Origin: Calditrichota bacterium
GTDB lineage: Bacteria > Calditrichota > Calditrichia > RBG-13-44-9 > J042
Length of the DNA: 64,000 bases
Reading direction: 5' to 3'
NCBI GenBank assembly: GCA_013150955.1
Contig: JAADJD010000059.1
Location: forward strand, 46,857 to 110,856
Of the stretch, positions 52,848-62,584 are shown piece by piece. The notes below the pieces were generated by a model. It did no database searches. It saw nothing but the letters and a program-made list of their open reading frames with translations, and was not told the DNA's origin. Position 1 is the first letter of the stretch. Each line of letters opens with the position of its first letter. The position numbers were made by a program, and so were the translations under genes.

Positions 52848-55800
52848 ATGGGCGATTCATCCATTCCAGTAGTATATGAACAGTTGTGCCCGGTTTGTGG
52901 AGGGGCCCTCAGTCATCAGGAAATGGATACCAACACCTGCTTCCACCAGAAAATACCGTTAACCTCGGCGTATGCGCCACCTACTTTTCAGGATTTTGCC
53001 CGGTTCTTCCAGCAGAAGACGGGTTTCCGGTTAAATCCACTTCAGCAGTACTGGGCCAAAAAACTGGGGCTGGGGCTTAGTTTTGCTGCCATGGCACCGA
53101 CGGGCGTGGGCAAGACCTTATTCGGACTGGCCTACAGCGCATTCCTGGCCAGGCGGGGGAAGTTCGCCTATGTGCTGGTTCCCACCGTTCAATTGCTTCG
53201 GCAATGTGAACAGCGGCTGCGGGAGTGGCTGGGGGAGGCGCCCTTGCTGGTATTTTACGCCCGCAGCAGCGCGACGGCCAGAAATCACTTCTTCGAACGG
53301 CTGTCCCGGAAAGATTTTCGCATCCTGCTCACCACCACGGCTTTTTTGGCTCGCCACGGGGAGGCACTTGCGGCCCATGATTTTGATTTCGTGTTTGTGG
53401 ATGATGTCGACGCCATTTTGAAAAATTCCCGCAATGTGGATCGGGTGTTCCAGTTGCTGGGATTCACGTTGGAGGAAATCTCCCGCATGGAGGTTCTGGA
53501 ATCCCGCCCACGGGGGCAGTTGATGGTTTCCACCGCCACTGGCAAACCCGGACGTAAGGCAGGTTTGTTTCCCCGCTTGTTGAATTTTACCGTGGGCAGC
53601 AGCCGCCATTTTTTGCGCAACGTGCTGGATGTTCTGGTTCCCTGTTCCTCCCATGCACAAAGGCAGGATGTATTACGGCATCTGGTTCGGCAACTGGGAA
53701 AGGGCGGACTAATTTATGCCCACACGGAAGCCGAGGCCCTGCAGTTGCAGGAACAGCTGGCGGACGCCGGTATTCCTTCAGGATGTTTGATCAGCGGAAT
53801 GCCGCAGAAGCAGCGTGATGCATTGCTGGATCAATTTCGTCGAGGGGATCTCTGGTTGTTGCTGGGGGTGGCCACGTCTTACGGATTGCTGGTGCGGGGC
53901 ATCGATTTGCCAACTGAGGTTCGGTATGCGGTGTTCTGGGGCATTCCTCATTTCCGCGTGGGCTGGAAGGATCTGGAATCGGCTTCCCCGCGATTGATTG
54001 CCACGCTGGCATCTGTTTTTCGGCAGCATCCGGAACTGGGGCGATTGTCCCCCCTGATTTTGAGAAAACCCACCGCTCGCGAGCAGGCACGGGAGCTCTT
54101 GCAGCGGCTCTTTCGGTCGGGCGATTTCCGCTGGATCACCGGGGGTGTCTGTGTGGAAGAAAATGCGCTTATTTTGCCGGATGTGAGCACCTATCTGCAG
54201 GCCAGTGGCCGCACTTCTCGCCTGTTTGCCGGGGGATTGACCCGTGGTGCCGCATTTGTTCTGGACACCGCCGAACGTTTGGAGGCATTTCAGCAGCGGG
54301 CACGAATTCTGGATCTGGAATTTCAGCAGCGAACGCCAGCCCAGCTCACCGATACCTTTCTTGGTGACCTGCGACGGGAACTGGAGGACAGTCGCCAGGC
54401 CATGCGTAATGCGCGGCAGAGCGGGGGATTCGATATCCGTCCCGCATTATTTGTTGTGGAAAGCCCCACCAAAGCCCGACAGGTCAGTCGGTTCTTTGGT
54501 ACCCCGGCCGCTTTCTGGATAGGCCAGCAGCCCCTGTATGAGGTGCTGCTGGGAAACTATTTGTTGATTATCACAGCCAGCCTGGGCCACCTGACCGATC
54601 TTTCCGAAGGAAAATTTATTTATGGGGTGGAGCGTCAGGACTCCCAATTTATTCCCCACTTTGGTTCCATTAAAAAATGCGAGACCGATCGGGTTCAATT
54701 TGTGGATGGGGAAAACTGCCCCCGCTGCGGCCTGCCCGCTTCCGACGATGCCCGGCACCGCCTGCACACCATTTCCTGGATAGCCCATCTCACCGGTCAG
54801 GTCATTGTGGCCACCGATCCCGATACCGAGGGAGAGAAGATTGCCTGGGATGTGGCCAATTTTAGCAAATCTGGCGCCGCAGTGTACCGTGCAGAATTCC
54901 ACGAAGTGACCCGATCGGCCATCCTGCAGGCACTGGAACGATTGCAATCGGTGGATGAGAAACGGGTTCGGGCGCAACTGGTGCGCCGCATTTCCGACCG
55001 CTGGATTGGATTCCGCCTGTCAAAAATTTTGCAGGAAACGTACGGCGATCCCAATCTCTCCGCAGGCCGTGCCCAGACACCGGTACTGAGCTGGATTGTC
55101 GATCACTTCCTGGAGCACCGGCAGAAAATTCGCCATTTTTACCTGGTGTTCGAAGGTTTCCGGTTGCACCTGGGATCGGAAGCCGAAGTCGCCCTCCCGT
55201 TCCGGCGATCGCGTACCGTTTCCGTGGTGATTGAAAAAATCGATACTATTGAAGAGACCCGTTCGCCGCTGCCTCCATTCAGCACCGATGCCATTCTTCG
55301 CGAAGCCAGCGGGGTTTTGAAACTTCCTGTGCAAACCACCATGCAAATCCTGCAACAATTGTTTGAAAACGGGTGGATTACCTACCACCGGACGGATAGC
55401 ACCGCGGTGTCGGATCGTGGCTTGCAGATTGCCCGCGAATTTTTGAAACAGGATTTTGTGGGACGCAAATGGAGCGATACTCCGGGAGCGCATGAGTGCA
55501 TTCGCCCCACCCGGCCCATCGATGCCAGCCTGTTACGGGATCTGATCTACCAGGGAGTTTACGGGACGGCTGAACCCTTCCGCCGGGAGCATTTTCGATT
55601 ATACCAGTTGATTTTTCAGCGGTTCATGGCCAGTCAGTGCCCACCTTTTAAGCAGATTCGTGTTCGCTATGCCGTCCATTTTCCGGACGAACAGATCCGG
55701 CTGGAGGTAGAGCGGGTAGAGTCGGCGCAGGGGCGGGCGGTGGAGCTCTATCCCCACACGGTGCGGGTTTATCCAGCGTTGCCCTGTGGTCGGCTGCAGG

Positions 55801-56207
55801 TACTTCTGGAAGTCCGCAAACAATCCCGCAGGGAATTGTTGACTCCCTCCGAGGTCATCCGCCTCATGAAAGAGCGAGGCATCGGTCGCCCATCAACGTA
55901 TGCTGTGATTCTGGAACGATTGTTCCGCCGGTTTTACGTGATCGAAAGACGGATGCGATTAATCCCCACCCGTCGCGGAATGGACGTGCGGAATTTCCTG
56001 ATGCAGCGGTACGCCCATCTGGTTTCTGAGGAACGCACCCGCAGGCTGGAACTTCAGATGGATGAAGTGGAGCGGGGAGTACGGACGCATCACCAGGTGT
56101 TGCAGGAAATTTATGACGAATTGATGGCACTGGAATTGGAGGAGACGGAAACGGAAAAGTTGGCCGGTGGAAATGTCAATCCAATGGATGAATGCCAGAA
56201 GGGATGA
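52848..56207 (+). CDS. rgy: Reverse gyrase
   Basis: The 1119-residue enzyme joins an SF2 helicase-like half to a type IA topoisomerase and introduces positive supercoils in an ATP-dependent way. Motifs: Walker A APTGVGKT (83-90), DEAD-like VDDVDA (D185-D186), STATGKPG, YGLLVRGIDLP, QASGRTSRL; then topoisomerase FVVESPTKARQVSRFFG, ATDPDTEGEKIAWD, the active Tyr846 in ITYHRTDST, HECIRPTRP and GIGRPSTYAVIL. The N-terminal zinc finger has only CPVCG plus a lone Cys, and the internal one only CPRCG, so both look degenerate. GGGAGGGA (52838-52845) is the ribosome-binding site. Monocistronic, flanked by repeat copies. Confidence 0.98.
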   Translation: MGDSSIPVVYEQLCPVCGGALSHQEMDTNTCFHQKIPLTSAYAPPTFQDFARFFQQKTGFRLNPLQQYWAKKLGLGLSFAAMAPTGVGKTLFGLAYSAFLARRGKFAYVLVPTVQLLRQCEQRLREWLGEAPLLVFYARSSATARNHFFERLSRKDFRILLTTTAFLARHGEALAAHDFDFVFVDDVDAILKNSRNVDRVFQLLGFTLEEISRMEVLESRPRGQLMVSTATGKPGRKAGLFPRLLNFTVGSSRHFLRNVLDVLVPCSSHAQRQDVLRHLVRQLGKGGLIYAHTEAEALQLQEQLADAGIPSGCLISGMPQKQRDALLDQFRRGDLWLLLGVATSYGLLVRGIDLPTEVRYAVFWGIPHFRVGWKDLESASPRLIATLASVFRQHPELGRLSPLILRKPTAREQARELLQRLFRSGDFRWITGGVCVEENALILPDVSTYLQASGRTSRLFAGGLTRGAAFVLDTAERLEAFQQRARILDLEFQQRTPAQLTDTFLGDLRRELEDSRQAMRNARQSGGFDIRPALFVVESPTKARQVSRFFGTPAAFWIGQQPLYEVLLGNYLLIITASLGHLTDLSEGKFIYGVERQDSQFIPHFGSIKKCETDRVQFVDGENCPRCGLPASDDARHRLHTISWIAHLTGQVIVATDPDTEGEKIAWDVANFSKSGAAVYRAEFHEVTRSAILQALERLQSVDEKRVRAQLVRRISDRWIGFRLSKILQETYGDPNLSAGRAQTPVLSWIVDHFLEHRQKIRHFYLVFEGFRLHLGSEAEVALPFRRSRTVSVVIEKIDTIEETRSPLPPFSTDAILREASGVLKLPVQTTMQILQQLFENGWITYHRTDSTAVSDRGLQIAREFLKQDFVGRKWSDTPGAHECIRPTRPIDASLLRDLIYQGVYGTAEPFRREHFRLYQLIFQRFMASQCPPFKQIRVRYAVHFPDEQIRLEVERVESAQGRAVELYPHTVRVYPALPCGRLQVLLEVRKQSRRELLTPSEVIRLMKERGIGRPSTYAVILERLFRRFYVIERRMRLIPTRRGMDVRNFLMQRYAHLVSEERTRRLELQMDEVERGVRTHHQVLQEIYDELMALELEETETEKLAGGNVNPMDECQKG

Positions 56208-56440
56208 TTTATCCCAAATACTGCATTAAACCCAAATAATGCGTTAAACCACGAATCACTTGAATGAAACCAAAAAATATCTACAAAATAACGAATAAAC
56301 CCTTGAACACATTTTCATCCAAATACAATCCAATGTATTTTATTGGTTTTATTTGTGTTAATTCCAGTAATTCTTAGGCTATTGCATCATCTGGGTTTAT
56401 TCATGTTCATTCGTGTAATTCGTGGGCTAAAGCATGATTT
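56208..56440. repeat. Dispersed inverted-repeat element, copy 11, abutting reverse gyrase
   Basis: The composite starts in the bases next to the reverse gyrase stop (TTTATCCCAAATACTGC), repeats a second left arm (CCCAAATAATGCG), carries a full centre and right arm, then a third right-arm fragment (TTCATTCGTGTAATTCGTGG). Just beyond lies radA (convergent). Confidence 0.88.
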
Positions 56441-56484
56441 GTGTTTGTTGGGGATTTTTTAAGGCAGGCCGGTCAAAGTCGCGT

Positions 56485-57855
56485 TCAGGACATTTTCTTT
56501 TTAGGGGGAAACACGTCGATGACGCGTTCCACCGGCAACATCTGCAACGTCAGGTTGCGTTTCAGGGAGGCGTCCAGCGACTGGTGCGCGGACAGAACCA
56601 CCTGGCGAAACCCCATTTTCTGAATTTCCTGCAGACGGGATTCTAAATAGGCCACCGGTCGGACCTCGCCGCCCAATCCCAGTTCTCCCAGATACACCCG
56701 GTCTTTTTCCAGCGGCTGATCCAGGCGGCTGGAATACAGGGCGGCAGCCACGGCCAGATCCAGTGCAGGATCATCAATGCGAAATCCCCCGGCAATTTTC
56801 ACAAATACGTCGTAAATACCAAAATCCAGTCCCACATAGCGTTCCAGAACCGCAAGGATCAGCGCCAGACGACGATAATCCAATCCGCTCACGGTTCGTT
56901 GCGGGGTGCCGTAATGGGAACGGCTGACCAGTGCCTGCACCTCCACCATCAGGGGACGGCTGCCCTCGTAGCTGCACACCAGACTGCTGCCTACCGGGGG
57001 ACGGTGAGCGGGGGAAAGAAACAGTCCGGAAATATCGCCCACTTCCACCAAACCCTGGTTGCGCATTTCGAAAACGCCGATTTCATTGGTTGCCCCAAAA
57101 CGATTTTTGGTTGCCCGGATGATTCGATATTGCTGGCTGGTATTCTCGAAGTAAATAACCGCGTCCACCAGATGTTCCAGCACTTTTGGGCCGGCAATAG
57201 CCCCTTCCTTGGTCACATGCCCCACCAGAAACAGGCTAAATCCCTGCCGTTTTGCCGACTGAAACAGTTGGGCCGCACATTCCCGAACCTGACTCACATT
57301 TCCCGGTGAGCCACTGAGCTGGCTGGAGTAAATGGACTGAATGGAATCCACTACAACCACCACCGGCTTAAGTTTTTCAAGATGGTACAGAATGTCTTCC
57401 AGGTTTGTCTCTGCCAGCACCAGTAGTGCGTCAGCGGAGGGCGCGATCCGGCTGGCGCGGGATTTGATCTGCTCCAGGGATTCTTCGCCGCTGATGTAGA
57501 GCACATTTTCCTTCTGTGATGCCAGCTGGAGCAACATTTGAAGCATCAGGGTGGATTTCCCGATTCCGGGTTCACCGGCCAGTAGCACCACCGATGCCGG
57601 AAAGATTCCCCCACCCAGTACCCGATCCAGCTCGGCCATCCCGGTATGTATCCGCTTTGGAGCCGTGCTCAATTCCACCTGGGACAGGCGCACCGGTTCC
57701 CGCTGTGGCGGACGCCGGCTCCCGCCAGTGGACGGCTTCTCAATAATTTCTTCTACAAAGGTGTTCCAGGAATCGCATTCCGGGCATTTCCCCAGCCATT
57801 TGTACGATTCGTAGCCACAGGACTGGCAGATGTAGATTTGTTTGGGTTTTCCCAT
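56485..57855 (-). CDS. radA: DNA repair protein RadA
   Basis: From ATG 57855 (AGGGAG just upstream) the protein has 456 residues. The zinc finger CQSCGYESYKWLGKCPEC opens it, GEPGIGKST is Walker A, TKNRFGATNEIGVFEM holds the RadA KNRFG motif, and a Lon-like domain closes it (GLGGEVRPV, FPPKKK at the end). RadA is a RecA-family branch-migration helicase in recombinational repair. A longer frame to 57972 lacks family similarity and is rejected. Confidence 0.97.
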   Translation of the reverse strand: MGKPKQIYICQSCGYESYKWLGKCPECDSWNTFVEEIIEKPSTGGSRRPPQREPVRLSQVELSTAPKRIHTGMAELDRVLGGGIFPASVVLLAGEPGIGKSTLMLQMLLQLASQKENVLYISGEESLEQIKSRASRIAPSADALLVLAETNLEDILYHLEKLKPVVVVVDSIQSIYSSQLSGSPGNVSQVRECAAQLFQSAKRQGFSLFLVGHVTKEGAIAGPKVLEHLVDAVIYFENTSQQYRIIRATKNRFGATNEIGVFEMRNQGLVEVGDISGLFLSPAHRPPVGSSLVCSYEGSRPLMVEVQALVSRSHYGTPQRTVSGLDYRRLALILAVLERYVGLDFGIYDVFVKIAGGFRIDDPALDLAVAAALYSSRLDQPLEKDRVYLGELGLGGEVRPVAYLESRLQEIQKMGFRQVVLSAHQSLDASLKRNLTLQMLPVERVIDVFPPKKKMS

Positions 57856-58024
57856 CGCTCCCTGGATTTTTTGCGAATTTAGGGGAATTTCCCGGCAATT
57901 GCAAATGGCAGATTTATCGATGGGCGGATTGCAGCAGGGTGCTCTCAGTCCAGGCCAGGAAAAGACCGCCAAAACGGTTGCAGACGGCTGGATTTCTTAA
58001 CATATTGAGAAAAAAGGATAAACC

Positions 58025-58564
58025 ATGCGTGGCCAATACTGCTGGATTGTTTCTGGAATATTGGGAATGGTTTTCCTGCTGGGGTGTCAGTCGGAAAATT
58101 CATCGCCGGGCAAAATGGAAAGCCAGGTGGTTCAGGAGCAGGGCATGGCGGATGTTCAGGTACCAGAGGTGACGTTCGATTCCATTTCCCGTGAGCGCTG
58201 GGAGGCCATCCGACAATTGCAGATGCGCATTCGCCAACAGCCACGGGAGACCGGTTTACGCGCCGAACTGGTGCAACTGGCTTATGGCCCTTCCTGGAAG
58301 GCCATTTTTGTCACCGGAACGGCGCTGCTCAAACATCCGGAGAGTGGACGGGCCATCCCGGTTTACCAGGCCGAACAGGCCGCCTTTGCCGATGCTCAGC
58401 GATGGGCTGCCTATATTCAGCAATGGCGGGAACATCCGCTTTCCCCCAATTTTGGAGAGCTGAATCGCTGGCAAACGCTGCCATCATCTGTTTTGTATAA
58501 GGAGAATCGAGGCGATACGCTGGTGCTGTACCTGGCCTTTCAGGAGCTGGCCCCGCTACCCTGA
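58025..58564 (+). CDS. Small lipoprotein of unknown function
   Basis: The 179-residue protein has a lipoprotein signal: hydrophobic VSGILGMVFLLGC with the lipobox Cys near residue 21, then a Ser/Gln-rich linker (QSENSSPGKMES). The mature part is mostly helical (ERWEAIRQLQMRIRQQPRE) with no recognised domain. Divergent from radA. Predicted inner- or outer-membrane anchored in the periplasm. Confidence 0.75.
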   Translation: MRGQYCWIVSGILGMVFLLGCQSENSSPGKMESQVVQEQGMADVQVPEVTFDSISRERWEAIRQLQMRIRQQPRETGLRAELVQLAYGPSWKAIFVTGTALLKHPESGRAIPVYQAEQAAFADAQRWAAYIQQWREHPLSPNFGELNRWQTLPSSVLYKENRGDTLVLYLAFQELAPLP

Positions 58565-58573
58565 GCAGCGGGA

Positions 58574-58744
58574 TGAACCCAAAAAATGCATTTAACCGCG
58601 AATCACACGAATGAAACCAAAAAATATCTACAAAACCGTGAATAAACCCCGGAACACATTTTCATCCAGATACAATCCAATGTACTTTATTTGTTTTATT
58701 AGTGTTCATTCGTGTCATTCGTAGACGAATGCATAATCTGGGAT
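58574..58744. repeat. Dispersed inverted-repeat element, copy 12
   Basis: A near-complete unit starts 10 bases after the lipoprotein stop: AACCCAAAAAATGCATTTAA, CCGCGAATCACACGAATG, AATATCTACAAAACCGTG, GTGTCATTCGTAGACG, AATGCATAATCTGGGAT. It separates two convergent genes. Confidence 0.92.
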
Positions 58745-58780
58745 GAAATCCAGAACGGGCACGCGTTTCGATGCAGGGGA

Positions 58781-59239
58781 TCAGAAATAATACCGCAATC
58801 CAAAGCCGCCGTTAATTTTTAGCTCTGTGGCCGGGATGAGCTCCATGATGGGAACAAATTCGATGAAAAATTCCAGGGGTGCTCCGGCAAAGAGGTAATT
58901 GATGCCCACCGGAATGCGGACACCCAGCAGAATGCCATCCCGAAATTTACTGCGCACGCCCAGTCCAAAGTAGGAGGCCAGGTTGCCCTGCCGAATTTCC
59001 TGGGTGACGCTGTGATGAAATAGATAGTCCACGTGCACGTGCACAGCGGCTTTCCCCCGGAAAGACCAGGCGGCCGCCGCCGCAAAAGCCTGACTTGAAC
59101 TTTGCCAGTATTTAAGGCTAATGCCCGTGGGCTCTCCAATAATAATCCCCGCACCGACTCGCGGGGTGACCGTCTCCTGTCCCATTGTCAGCTGGAGAAA
59201 CATCATCAACAAAAACACCACCAGACCCAGTCTGCTCAT
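58781..59239 (-). CDS. Small outer-membrane beta-barrel protein
   Basis: The 152-residue protein has a signal peptide (RLGLVVFLLMMFLQLTMGQE). It then shows alternating strands of an eight-stranded OmpW/OmpA-like barrel: VGAGIIIGEPTGISLKYW, VHVDYLFHH, SYFGLGVRSKF, VRIPVGINYLF, FIEFVPIMELIP and a C-terminal GGFGLRYYF. The terminal Phe fits Bam-dependent insertion. GAGGG precedes the ATG. It lies 43 bases after the larger exported fusion gene and may be co-transcribed with it. Confidence 0.78.
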   Translation of the reverse strand: MSRLGLVVFLLMMFLQLTMGQETVTPRVGAGIIIGEPTGISLKYWQSSSQAFAAAAAWSFRGKAAVHVHVDYLFHHSVTQEIRQGNLASYFGLGVRSKFRDGILLGVRIPVGINYLFAGAPLEFFIEFVPIMELIPATELKINGGFGLRYYF

Positions 59240-59282
59240 CGGTGTCCCTCATCCGTTTATTCCAATTTGTCCGTTCGTTCAA

Positions 59283-62200
59283 CTACAGATCCGCTCCCAG
59301 GGAGAAATACCACAGCGGTTTACTGGACGATTGCAAATCGAATCGCCAGGCGACATCGATTTTCAGCAGGAAGTACAGGAAGAATACCCGCGCACCGATC
59401 CCGTAACCGCTGATCAGATCTTTAAAGCGCCGGTTACCGAACGCATCCACTGTTGTGGGCTCAAATTTTTGATTGCCGTACCAGGCGCTGCCCAGATCGT
59501 AAAACATTACCCCGCGAATGTTGAAAAACCGGATCTTGGGAAATCCCAGCGCCAGGTATTCGATTAATGGAAAGCGAAATTCCAGGTTGGTGAGGAAGTA
59601 TCGGGTGCCGATTTGTTCGTAGTAGTAGGCCCCGCGCAGGGGGGTGACGAATTCCGAGAAGAAAATGTCGTCAATGCGTTGAATGCGCAACCCCCCGCGG
59701 AATTTTCGATTGATCCAGTTATCCACTCCGCCCAGGAAAAATTGCTGGGCATTCTCACCAAAGCTGGCACCCGCAGCCAGTCGAAAGGCAAAGCTGTAGT
59801 CCCGATTGATCATGAAATACTTCCGGTAATCGATCTGTAACGTCTTGAAATCCCGGCTGTATCGGCTGTATTTGGGACTGTAGGTGGCGGTAATGGAGTA
59901 TCGGGATCCGTCCCACGGCCCGGTGTATCCCCACAGCACATTGTCGTGTACAAAGGACAGCGATGGCAACATGGTGCTGACCTTCTGTGTGGGGATGGGA
60001 AGATCCAGGTATTCCAGATACACGTTGTACCACAGATTATAAAAATCCAGCCGTTTGAAACGGTTGAAGGGATACGACATCAGGAAGGTGGCCCCAAAGT
60101 TTCGGTAGCGCACCAGTCCATAGGGGCCAAAGAAGAAATAAACCAGATGAAACCCGCCCACACCGTAATTGATGCGTTGCTTTAGATAGAAGTACAGCAG
60201 GTTGAGATCGCTATTCTTCAAATCCGAGAGCAGGTTGATGTTCAAAATGACCTTATGATCCCCCAGCAAATCGCTGAAGGCAATGGTGGTGTACCCCTGA
60301 ACGCCAAAGAAGGTATTGTAACCGGCTGATCCCGTGATAATGTCCGGTGAAAATTTCAACTTATATTTGCGCACCTTATATTGTCCCGGTGCCACCTGAT
60401 AAGCCTGCACCGGCAATTCCACATCCTTTTTCTTTTGCTTGCGCAGCAATACCCGATTTTTAGTAAAGACGTAACGACTGTAGTCGTATTTGGTGGCGCT
60501 TACGGTCTTTTTGGGAGCTTTCTCCTTTCCGCTGCCGGGAGCCTTCCAGTTACGGGCGTACACGGGCAGCGTCCCTTTTTTCATGTCTTTAACGAATTGG
60601 GTATCCTCCAGCTTTTCGATGGGAGGCAGCTCCAGCGGAGTATTCATCAGATAGATGTCGAATCCGCCATCGTAAAAGGACGTAAAAACCATTTTGTTGG
60701 CGTTCTTATCCCACCCAATTTGCAGGATGCCGGAAATGACGTTGGTGATGGGGTAGTCGGTGCTATCCTCCAGATTGCGAATGAAGACGTTAAAAATGCC
60801 ATTTTTGTCGGCCAGGTAGGCCAGCTTTTTCCCATCGGGAGAAAAAATGGGATTCTGCTCTTCCCATTCCGTATCCGTAATGCGCTGCATTTTGCCCGTT
60901 TCCACTTCCACAATGTAGATGTCCTTCTTCTCGTAATCGAATTCACTCATGCGAAAATCCGGCGGGATTTCCACGCCGGTAATGTAGTGTTTGCGATCGG
61001 ATACAAAGGCGATGTATCGGCTGTCTGGCGACCAGGAAGGTTGATCATCGGTAAATGGGTCGTTAGTGATCTGGCGGACTTCTTCGGTTTCCAGATCAAA
61101 AATGTAGATATCGCTCTGGCCGTCTTTATTCCCCACAAAGGCGATGTAGCGCCCATCGGGACTCCAGGACGTGGTGAACGCACCGTCCAGCTTCATGATG
61201 TATTTTTCAATCTCGTCCGTTTTGATATCGATGATGTAGATGGCATCCCAGGGGCCACTTTTGGCCGTAAATGCCAGTTTCCGTCCGTCGGGACTAAAAC
61301 TCATTCCCGGCCGCAGGAAATGCAGCTCTTCGAAACTCTCCGAGCGTTGCCCCTTAACCAGGGTTTTAATGATCTTTCCCTCGATGGCGGAGAGCAGGTA
61401 GATGTTCTGATAGCCCTTGCGATCGGAAATGAAGGCGATTTTATCGCCGTTGGGCGTAATGGCCGGGCTCACGTTCAGGTAATTGCGATCCTTCTTGTGG
61501 TTGGTCAGGCGCTTGGCAAATTCCACCGGTTCTTTCCGATTGGCCACGTCCGGCCAGTACTGGCGGCGCAGGTAGCGGTGCCATTTTTCGGTAAATTCCT
61601 CGTAATTCATGCCCACGGCCGTGCGGAGCACTTTCTCGAAACTCACCCGACCCCGCATCTTGCTGAGTAATTCCCCGATCTTTTCCCGGCCGTAGGTTTC
61701 CGCAATAAATTTGAACACCGAAGCCCCACCCTGGTATACCAGAAAGTATTGCAGATACTCCAGTGGCGGCATGTAGCCGTTCAGGGTGGCGTCCCGCACC
61801 ACCATGTCCAGGCGGGTGTTCCAGCCCTGCGATTCAAATTCGGCTAACCCTTCGGAAAACCAGAGGGGGGGTGGGGTTACCTCCTCGCGGATCAACGATT
61901 GGATCGATCCCCCATACAGCATATCGTTCATAACCGCGTGCACCAGCTCGTGATGGATCACGTGCCGAAACTGTTCGTAAGAGCCCTCAAACGGAACCAC
62001 AATCCGGTTTTTGAACAATTCGGTCACACCGCCAATCCCTTCTTCCAGATATTCGATGACCACATTGGTTTGCTGCCAGTCGTTATGCGATTTGTACACG
62101 ATAAACACGATGCGGTCTTTGATTTCGTAACGGAAGTCCCGGCTCAGCTGTACGTAAGCGGACTCCGCCACTTCGGCGGTAAACTTGGCAATGTCCAGTC

Positions 62201-62354
62201 CACCTTCGTAGAAGTACACGTCAAAATGCTTGGATTGGATGTAGTACCATTCGAACGTTTTATACTGAACCTTGTTTTTTCCGAAGTACTGAGCAGGAAG
62301 TGTGGTGGGGATCAGGAAAACACCAATCAGGATAAGGATGCGGGTCAACTTCAT
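59283..62354 (-). CDS. Exported fusion: gluzincin peptidase, TolB-like propeller and outer-membrane barrel (paralogue)
   Basis: The 1023-residue protein has a signal peptide (RILILIGVFLIPTTLPAQ). A zinc peptidase domain follows with HHELVHAV (HExxH at H135-H139) and Glu168 in WFSEGL. A propeller of DPD/SPDGRYIAFVG-type blades spans about 280-620 (NPIFSPDGKKLAYLADKNG and others). The C-terminal ~350 residues are a barrel with Omp85-like features (FFLGGVDNWINRKF, LEFRFPLIEYL). GGAGG precedes the start. The domain order equals that of 30142-33375, but identity is limited. Probably outer membrane; substrate unknown. Confidence 0.82.
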   Translation of the reverse strand: MKLTRILILIGVFLIPTTLPAQYFGKNKVQYKTFEWYYIQSKHFDVYFYEGGLDIAKFTAEVAESAYVQLSRDFRYEIKDRIVFIVYKSHNDWQQTNVVIEYLEEGIGGVTELFKNRIVVPFEGSYEQFRHVIHHELVHAVMNDMLYGGSIQSLIREEVTPPPLWFSEGLAEFESQGWNTRLDMVVRDATLNGYMPPLEYLQYFLVYQGGASVFKFIAETYGREKIGELLSKMRGRVSFEKVLRTAVGMNYEEFTEKWHRYLRRQYWPDVANRKEPVEFAKRLTNHKKDRNYLNVSPAITPNGDKIAFISDRKGYQNIYLLSAIEGKIIKTLVKGQRSESFEELHFLRPGMSFSPDGRKLAFTAKSGPWDAIYIIDIKTDEIEKYIMKLDGAFTTSWSPDGRYIAFVGNKDGQSDIYIFDLETEEVRQITNDPFTDDQPSWSPDSRYIAFVSDRKHYITGVEIPPDFRMSEFDYEKKDIYIVEVETGKMQRITDTEWEEQNPIFSPDGKKLAYLADKNGIFNVFIRNLEDSTDYPITNVISGILQIGWDKNANKMVFTSFYDGGFDIYLMNTPLELPPIEKLEDTQFVKDMKKGTLPVYARNWKAPGSGKEKAPKKTVSATKYDYSRYVFTKNRVLLRKQKKKDVELPVQAYQVAPGQYKVRKYKLKFSPDIITGSAGYNTFFGVQGYTTIAFSDLLGDHKVILNINLLSDLKNSDLNLLYFYLKQRINYGVGGFHLVYFFFGPYGLVRYRNFGATFLMSYPFNRFKRLDFYNLWYNVYLEYLDLPIPTQKVSTMLPSLSFVHDNVLWGYTGPWDGSRYSITATYSPKYSRYSRDFKTLQIDYRKYFMINRDYSFAFRLAAGASFGENAQQFFLGGVDNWINRKFRGGLRIQRIDDIFFSEFVTPLRGAYYYEQIGTRYFLTNLEFRFPLIEYLALGFPKIRFFNIRGVMFYDLGSAWYGNQKFEPTTVDAFGNRRFKDLISGYGIGARVFFLYFLLKIDVAWRFDLQSSSKPLWYFSLGADL

Positions 62355-62584
62355 GGAAGGCCTCCGAAACGTTTTCTAAACAATGGAATCCTTTCATATT
62401 CTTTGAAAACATAAAATAAAGTGCTGCCATGGATAAGGCAAGCGGTTATCGTGACCGGGGTGGATTCTGTGAAGCCGATGTCGGTTACCGTTCTCGACCA
62501 TAAATTCCAGATATCCGTTTCAATTTCTGTTAAAATATTCTAATTTCAATTTCGATCAGGAGTTCCAAAAATAAAGGACATTTT

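Noticed and set aside
57856-57972. N-terminal extension of radA
   Set aside because: RadA proteins begin just before the zinc finger; ATG 57855 has AGGGAG upstream.
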